Of a stretch of DNA of 64,000 nt, positions 60,251 through 64,000 are shown one piece after another (position 1 is the stretch's first letter; each line of letters opens with the position of its first letter). Origin of the DNA: Pseudobythopirellula maris (GTDB lineage: Bacteria; Planctomycetota; Planctomycetia; Pirellulales; Lacipirellulaceae); the NCBI RefSeq assembly GCF_007859945.1, contig NZ_SJPQ01000002.1:970279-1034278 (forward strand), written 5' to 3'. The position numbers and the translations under genes were made by a program. The notes beneath the pieces were generated by a model that saw only the letters and a list, made by a program, of their open reading frames with translations, ran no database searches and was not told the DNA's origin.

Positions 60251-61849
60251 TCAACTTGTTTGGCAGGTGGGCGCCAACGCCGGGGCGGTGCGCGTGATCC
60301 TCTCGGCGGGGCAGTAGCCCTGCTTGATCGCGAGGATGTCGTCGTGCGCCTCGAGCATGGCGTTGACCACCTCGGGGTCCCACTGCGTGCCGCGTCCCTC
60401 TTTGAGGATGTCGACCGCGCGCTCGTCGGTCATCCCCGCGCGGTAGCTGCGTGAACTGGTCATCGCGTCGTAGGCGTCGGCGACGGCGAGGATGCGGGCG
60501 TCGAGCGGCGTCTCGTCCTCTCGCAAACCATCGGGGTAGCCCGCACCGTCGTGCCGCTCGTGGTGGTGCAGCACGCCGGGCAGGACGTGCCTCAGCTGCT
60601 CCAGGCCGTGGAGGATGTTCCAACCGAAGTCGGGGTGCAGCTTGATCTCGTCGTACTCCTCGTCGGTGAGCTTGCTCGGCTTGCTCAGCACGGCGTCGCC
60701 GACGCCGATCTTGCCCACGTCGTGCAACAACCCGGTGAGGTAAATCTTGTCGAGCGCCGGCTGATCGTAGCCCATCTGCTGAGCGATCCGCTGGGCGTAA
60801 CGCGCCACGCGGTCGCTGTGGCCGCGTGTGTAAGAGTCCTTGGCCTCGATCGCCGAAACGAGCGAGCGGACCACGCCGACCAACAAGTCTTCCTTCTCGC
60901 TAACCAGGTCGAGGTTGCTGCGGTGCGCGGCGACCACCGAGCCGACGGTCTCGAGCAGCGAGGTCTCCCACGTGCCGTACTCGTTCTCGCTGAGCCGCAG
61001 CAGCGGCCCGCAGGCCCGCGAGGCGGCGTCGTCGGCGCGGTTGATGGCCATCAGGTAGCCGTAGCTGTCGCTCTCGTTGGCCACCGCCACCTGCACGTAG
61101 CAGGTGATCGTTTCGCCGTCGGGGCTGACGTGCAACGCCTTGTCGTTCGACACGAACGCCCCGGCCGAGGCCCGCTCGGCGTGCCGGGCGGCGAGGAGCT
61201 CGAGGGTCTCGTTGTCCCAGCGGAGCTCGTCGCCCATGTCCGCTCGGGCCGTGACCCGCGGCTCGTCGCCCTCGAGGTCGAGGTAAACCAGGGTTCTCGC
61301 GGCGATAATCGGCCGCAGCGACGTGAGCGCCTCGCCGATGAACTCCGGCAACTGGTGCGAGGTTTCGGTCAGACGCAGCAACTTCGCCAAACGGCCGAGG
61401 AAACTGATCTCTTCGAAGTCGTTGGTCACCTGCTCGACGAGCGCCGTGTTCTCCTCGCGCAGCCCCATCGACTGGTCTTCCAGACGCTGCCGCGCGAGCA
61501 CGGCCTGCACGTAGGCCTCGACCATCGGCGCCACCTCGCGGTCGATCACCCAAACGGCCGAGCGGTCTCGGTCGACCGCCGCAATCAAAGCGGAGTGTTC
61601 TTGGTCTTCGAGCGCAAAGCACGCGGCGTCGTCGTCCGACGCGTCGCGGAGCAGGCTCTCGAGCTCCGACTCGAAGGCGTCGATGAGCCGCGCCCCTTGC
61701 GGGCCGAACGTTTGAACACGCAACGGGCAAGCGAGCAGGGGGCTCGGGCGCTCCCAGATGTCGTACTCGCCGCCGAGCACGCCGCTCAACTCCTCGACCA
61801 AGGCGAGTTGACAGTCGTAGCCGTCACTGATCATGGGGGAAATAGGCAT
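60251..61849 (-). CDS. HD-GYP domain c-di-GMP phosphodiesterase with sensory N-terminus
   Basis: About 532 residues. The N-terminal 300 contain a GAF-like sensor region (about 170-320) linked by a coiled coil (LGRLAKLLRLTE). The C-terminal HD-GYP domain (about 345-515) has the characteristic residues: RGHSDRVARYAQ, LLHDVGKIGVGDAVLSKP (HD), HHHERHDGAGYPDGL (the HHE-R-D-GxGYP signature), DAYDAMTSSRSYR. Such proteins hydrolyse cyclic di-GMP. It sits at the head of the minor pseudopilin operon, so it may tie second-messenger level to fibre assembly. The start is taken near 61849 (MPISPMIS); several in-frame alternatives exist within 20 codons. Confidence 0.9.
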   Translation of the reverse strand: MPISPMISDGYDCQLALVEELSGVLGGEYDIWERPSPLLACPLRVQTFGPQGARLIDAFESELESLLRDASDDDAACFALEDQEHSALIAAVDRDRSAVWVIDREVAPMVEAYVQAVLARQRLEDQSMGLREENTALVEQVTNDFEEISFLGRLAKLLRLTETSHQLPEFIGEALTSLRPIIAARTLVYLDLEGDEPRVTARADMGDELRWDNETLELLAARHAERASAGAFVSNDKALHVSPDGETITCYVQVAVANESDSYGYLMAINRADDAASRACGPLLRLSENEYGTWETSLLETVGSVVAAHRSNLDLVSEKEDLLVGVVRSLVSAIEAKDSYTRGHSDRVARYAQRIAQQMGYDQPALDKIYLTGLLHDVGKIGVGDAVLSKPSKLTDEEYDEIKLHPDFGWNILHGLEQLRHVLPGVLHHHERHDGAGYPDGLREDETPLDARILAVADAYDAMTSSRSYRAGMTDERAVDILKEGRGTQWDPEVVNAMLEAHDDILAIKQGYCPAERITRTAPALAPTCQTS

Positions 61850-62396
61850 GCTTCTTAGGGGGGCTGGCGGCGGGGCCGGGGCGCTGACCCGCGGTGGTCG
61901 TTGGTTTCGGTGGCGAGTAAGGCCTCGGCGTTGCTCCGCTGTCGAGCGGGTCGCCGACTGAGACCGATTCGCCTTGAAAGAGTAGCTCACGCGCCACGCT
62001 CGCGCACAAAACTCGCGATCAATTCAGCCGGTTGTGAGGGAAGTAACCGTTCGATGAATCGCGCCTTACCGCAGCGGTTGGCGACGTTTGGCGCCGGTCG
62101 CAACGTTCGTACACACCCGCGCGACGGAGCCGTTGTCAAAGCCGGCGCCACCCCTCCACCCGATGCGGGTAGCGCGTTCCCGCCAGCGGCTCCGAAGACA
62201 TTTCGGGAACGCGAAACCGCATGACGCAAGCGAAATCTCGCATTTGGCGAGCTAAGTTTGAGGGTCGGCAGCGGTCCGCCGCTAACCAACTAAGGCCCCC
62301 GCCTGCTGGCAGTTTACTCACAGAGCGTTCCTTCAAGGGACGCCTCAACGTCACCTACCCGACCCCACGGCAATGTCGCAACCTGTGCAAGGCCTC
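61850..62396. other. Divergent control region
   Basis: About 547 bases between the HD-GYP operon (minus) and the pilin-like gene (plus). Short, non-convincing ORFs only. A TTGACA-like hexamer on the minus strand near 62133 has no good -10 partner. No promoter is claimed for either side, though both should lie here. Confidence 0.35.
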
Positions 62397-62837
62397 ATGA
62401 AAATGAATAAGACAAAAAAAAATGGATTCACGCTTGTTGAACTGGTCGTCGTGATCTTGGTGCTCGGCATCTTGGCCGGCGTCGCCGCGCCGAAGTTCCT
62501 CAGCACCTCGAGCGAGGCCGTCGACAACGGCCTGCAACACACGCTGACGATTGTCCGCGACGCGATCGAGATCTACATCGCCAAGAACGACGGCGCCAAG
62601 CCGCCGAGCGACAGCGGCGCCAACTTCGTCGCCGCGATCGAACCGTACATCCGTGGCTCGTTCCCGGTCTGCCCCGTCGGTCCCGCGAAGAACGCCACGG
62701 TCGAGATCGTGACCGCTGCGGGCGGCGACGCCGTGCCGACCGCGGGCTGGGCCTACAACTCCACCGACCAGACTTTCTTCTGCAACTACAGCGCCGAACT
62801 CGCCAGCAAATCGGGCATCGACTACGACGAACTTTGA
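62397..62837 (+). CDS. Type IV pilin-like / type II secretion major pseudopilin-like protein
   Basis: A 146-residue protein. Leader MKMNKTKKNGFTLVELVVVILVLGILAGVAAPKF: Gly at -1, Phe/Met-type N-methyl site, Glu at +5, long hydrophobic helix. The rest is short and Ser/Ala/Gly-rich with a cysteine pair (VCPVGPAKN, FFCNYSAELAS) that may form a disulfide loop. It resembles small major pilins of the PilA/GspG kind. Start at 62397 (or 62403). Divergent from the minor pilin operon, it may be the main subunit of the same fibre, but no assembly ATPase is in the window. Confidence 0.87.
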   Translation: MKMNKTKKNGFTLVELVVVILVLGILAGVAAPKFLSTSSEAVDNGLQHTLTIVRDAIEIYIAKNDGAKPPSDSGANFVAAIEPYIRGSFPVCPVGPAKNATVEIVTAAGGDAVPTAGWAYNSTDQTFFCNYSAELASKSGIDYDEL

Positions 62838-62889
62838 TCCCGCTCGCGGTAAGAACGGCAGAGCGTTATCCCGTCCCTAGGCAAACGCC

Positions 62890-63294
62890 ATGGCTGCTAC
62901 CGACTTTCAAGAAAAACCCTCGGTCCTGATCGCCGACGACAACGCGGCGCTCGCGCGGGTGGTGCAGATGGTGCTCACCCAGAGCGGCATGCGCGCCGAG
63001 GTCGCCCGCGACGGTCGCCAGGCCTACGCCGCGGCGATGAAGCACCCCTACGACCTGGTCATCACCGATCAGCAAATGCCGGAGATGACCGGCGTGGAGC
63101 TCTGCCGTGAGCTACGTAAGAGTAAGCGATACAGCGAGACGCCCCTGATCCTGTTGACGGCTAAGGGGATCGAGCTCGAGTTATCGAAACTGAAAGACGA
63201 GTTCGGGTTGACCGCTTGTTTCCCCAAGCCGTTCAGTCCCGCCGAGCTGGTGGCGGTTGTCCAAGAGACTCTCCGCGAGGCGACGGCGACCTGA
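62890..63294 (+). CDS. CheY-like response receiver domain protein
   Basis: A 134-residue single-domain receiver. Acidic pair DDN near 17-19, phospho-acceptor D in ITDQQMPEMTG, conserved T/S and K (FPKPFSPAEL) at the ends of strands 4 and 5. It has no output domain, like CheY or the phospho-relay partners. It lies 53 bases after the pilin-like gene and 35 bases before a membrane sensor, so all three probably belong to one operon controlling the fibre or motility. Its partner kinase would be the next gene. Confidence 0.93.
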   Translation: MAATDFQEKPSVLIADDNAALARVVQMVLTQSGMRAEVARDGRQAYAAAMKHPYDLVITDQQMPEMTGVELCRELRKSKRYSETPLILLTAKGIELELSKLKDEFGLTACFPKPFSPAELVAVVQETLREATAT

Positions 63295-63328
63295 GCTGCG
63301 CCCGACCCCCCGCTCCGACGAGTCACCG

Positions 63329-64000
63329 ATGCGGATCCCGCTAAGCAAGAACCCATTCAGCAGGCAGCCGCTGGCCCGACGGGTCGTCGCCTACTACCTG
63401 TTCTTTTGCGTCGCCGCCGTGGCGTGGCTGCTGGTGGGGTCCGCCTGGACTTCCTACACACTCCACAGCCAGCGGGTGTCGGACAGCTGCTTGGCCCGAT
63501 TGGGCCAAACGGCCGCGACCGTCAAGGTCGCCCTGCTCCGAGACAACGCCGATAAGTCGCAGCGGATCGCCGACGCGCTACACCAACTCCAAAGGTCGGT
63601 CGACGCCAAGAGTTGCTCGGTCGTCGACACGCAAGGCAAGTTCGCGGCCCACACCGATCCCGACCGGGTCGGTGAGCCGGTCGGCGAGCCGGTCGGCGAG
63701 CGCAAGCAGTGGGGCGCCATCGAGACGATCCGCTACGAGGGGGCGAACGGCCGCTACAAGAACGAGTACCGCGCGGCGCTCTCGAGCGACGGCGCCGCGC
63801 TCGGCGAACTGCGTCTGACGGTCGACGAGATGCGCGGCGTCGACGCGTTCTCGATGGCGGTGAGCAACACCCCCACCGCCGTGCTGGCGCCCCTGGTTCT
63901 GATTTTCATCGGCGCGTTGGCGCTGGTCCGCATGACGCGTCCGCTCGACGAGATGCAGGATCAGCTCACGCGGGCGGCACGAACCTCAAAAACCGAGCGG
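63329..64000 (+). CDS. Membrane sensor protein, N-terminal part (continues past the window)
   Basis: 224 codons are visible, open to the window end. It has two membrane helices (about 19-42 and 186-206), an extracytoplasmic domain between (RLGQTAATVKVALLRDN, then CSVVDTQGKFAAHTDPDR), and after the second helix a HAMP-like segment (RMTRPLDEMQDQLTRAARTSK). This is the layout of a histidine kinase or methyl-accepting/diguanylate-type sensor; the catalytic part is missing. A tandem repeat in the domain, 'VGEP' three times (VGEPVGEPVGE), comes from a 12-base DNA repeat near 63669-63700. It follows the CheY-like gene by 34 bases. Confidence 0.8.
   Translation, partial: MRIPLSKNPFSRQPLARRVVAYYLFFCVAAVAWLLVGSAWTSYTLHSQRVSDSCLARLGQTAATVKVALLRDNADKSQRIADALHQLQRSVDAKSCSVVDTQGKFAAHTDPDRVGEPVGEPVGERKQWGAIETIRYEGANGRYKNEYRAALSSDGAALGELRLTVDEMRGVDAFSMAVSNTPTAVLAPLVLIFIGALALVRMTRPLDEMQDQLTRAARTSKTER

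Noticed and set aside
62095-62140. TTGACA-like hexamer near 62133 on the minus strand as promoter of the HD-GYP operon
   Set aside because: No reasonable -10 at 16-18 bases; the nearest TGTGTA-like match is weak.

Overview
The window is about 67% GC and almost certainly comes from a planctomycete of the order Pirellulales (Lacipirellulaceae-like). The signs are an LEPR-XLL export signature, several PEP-CTERM proteins (one with a dockerin), a DUF1559-type prepilin protein, an ECF sigma factor with a very long extracytoplasmic extension, a TIGR03009-like protein, two ClpPs in tandem behind trigger factor, and sparse operons separated by dispersed inverted-repeat elements. Assignments rest on motifs and gene order read from the sequence; no database search was possible.

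Layout. 1-10379 (minus strand): the respiratory operon of alternative complex III, actA-actB-actC-actDE(fused)-actF, then a small one-TM protein, a Sco copper chaperone and the 5' part of coxB. It couples quinol oxidation to a cytochrome c oxidase. 10768-12827 (minus): a RegA/RegB-type redox two-component pair beside it, with the quinone-site heptapeptide and a candidate redox cysteine in RegB. 12915-19642: cutA, a GT4 glycosyltransferase, a TIGR03009-like protein, a coiled-coil PD-(D/E)XK (RmuC-like) protein, an ExeA-like ATPase and rsmE. 19931-23893: a 1320-aa ECF sigma factor fused to two peptidoglycan-binding and two polysaccharide-export-like domains. 23951-24671: a VapBC-type toxin-antitoxin module with a palindromic operator. 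24979-30843: FmdB-like zinc ribbon, a coiled-coil membrane protein with an overlapping 51-aa membrane protein, divergent tRNA-Leu(GAG) and tRNA-Gly(GCC), then tig-clpP1-clpP2. 31202-42492: exported trypsin-like protease, PAP2 phosphatase, LemA, an ECF sigma factor, a c'-type cytochrome, two large membrane proteins and a methyltransferase. 42868-49019: rpoN, then a 2-oxoacid:ferredoxin oxidoreductase (korAB) bracketed by two CBS-domain proteins. 49502-56647: an export-rich block with twin secreted cyclophilins, a Cys-rich protein, PEP-CTERM proteins, a prepilin-like protein, a dockerin protein and an LEPR-XLL/RTX protein. 57015-64000: an HD-GYP phosphodiesterase heading a minor-pseudopilin operon, and divergent from it a type IV pilin-like protein, a CheY-like receiver and the start of a membrane sensor.

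The most unusual items are the sigma factor joined to cell-wall and polysaccharide-export domains, the twin PEP-CTERM cyclophilins beside proteins with predicted N-terminal histidines, the CBS-Kor-CBS cluster, and a family of roughly 85-120 bp long-armed inverted repeats. Two copies of one element (26756-26840 and 53414-53500) share both arms and part of the loop. Another element carries the rsmE stop codon.
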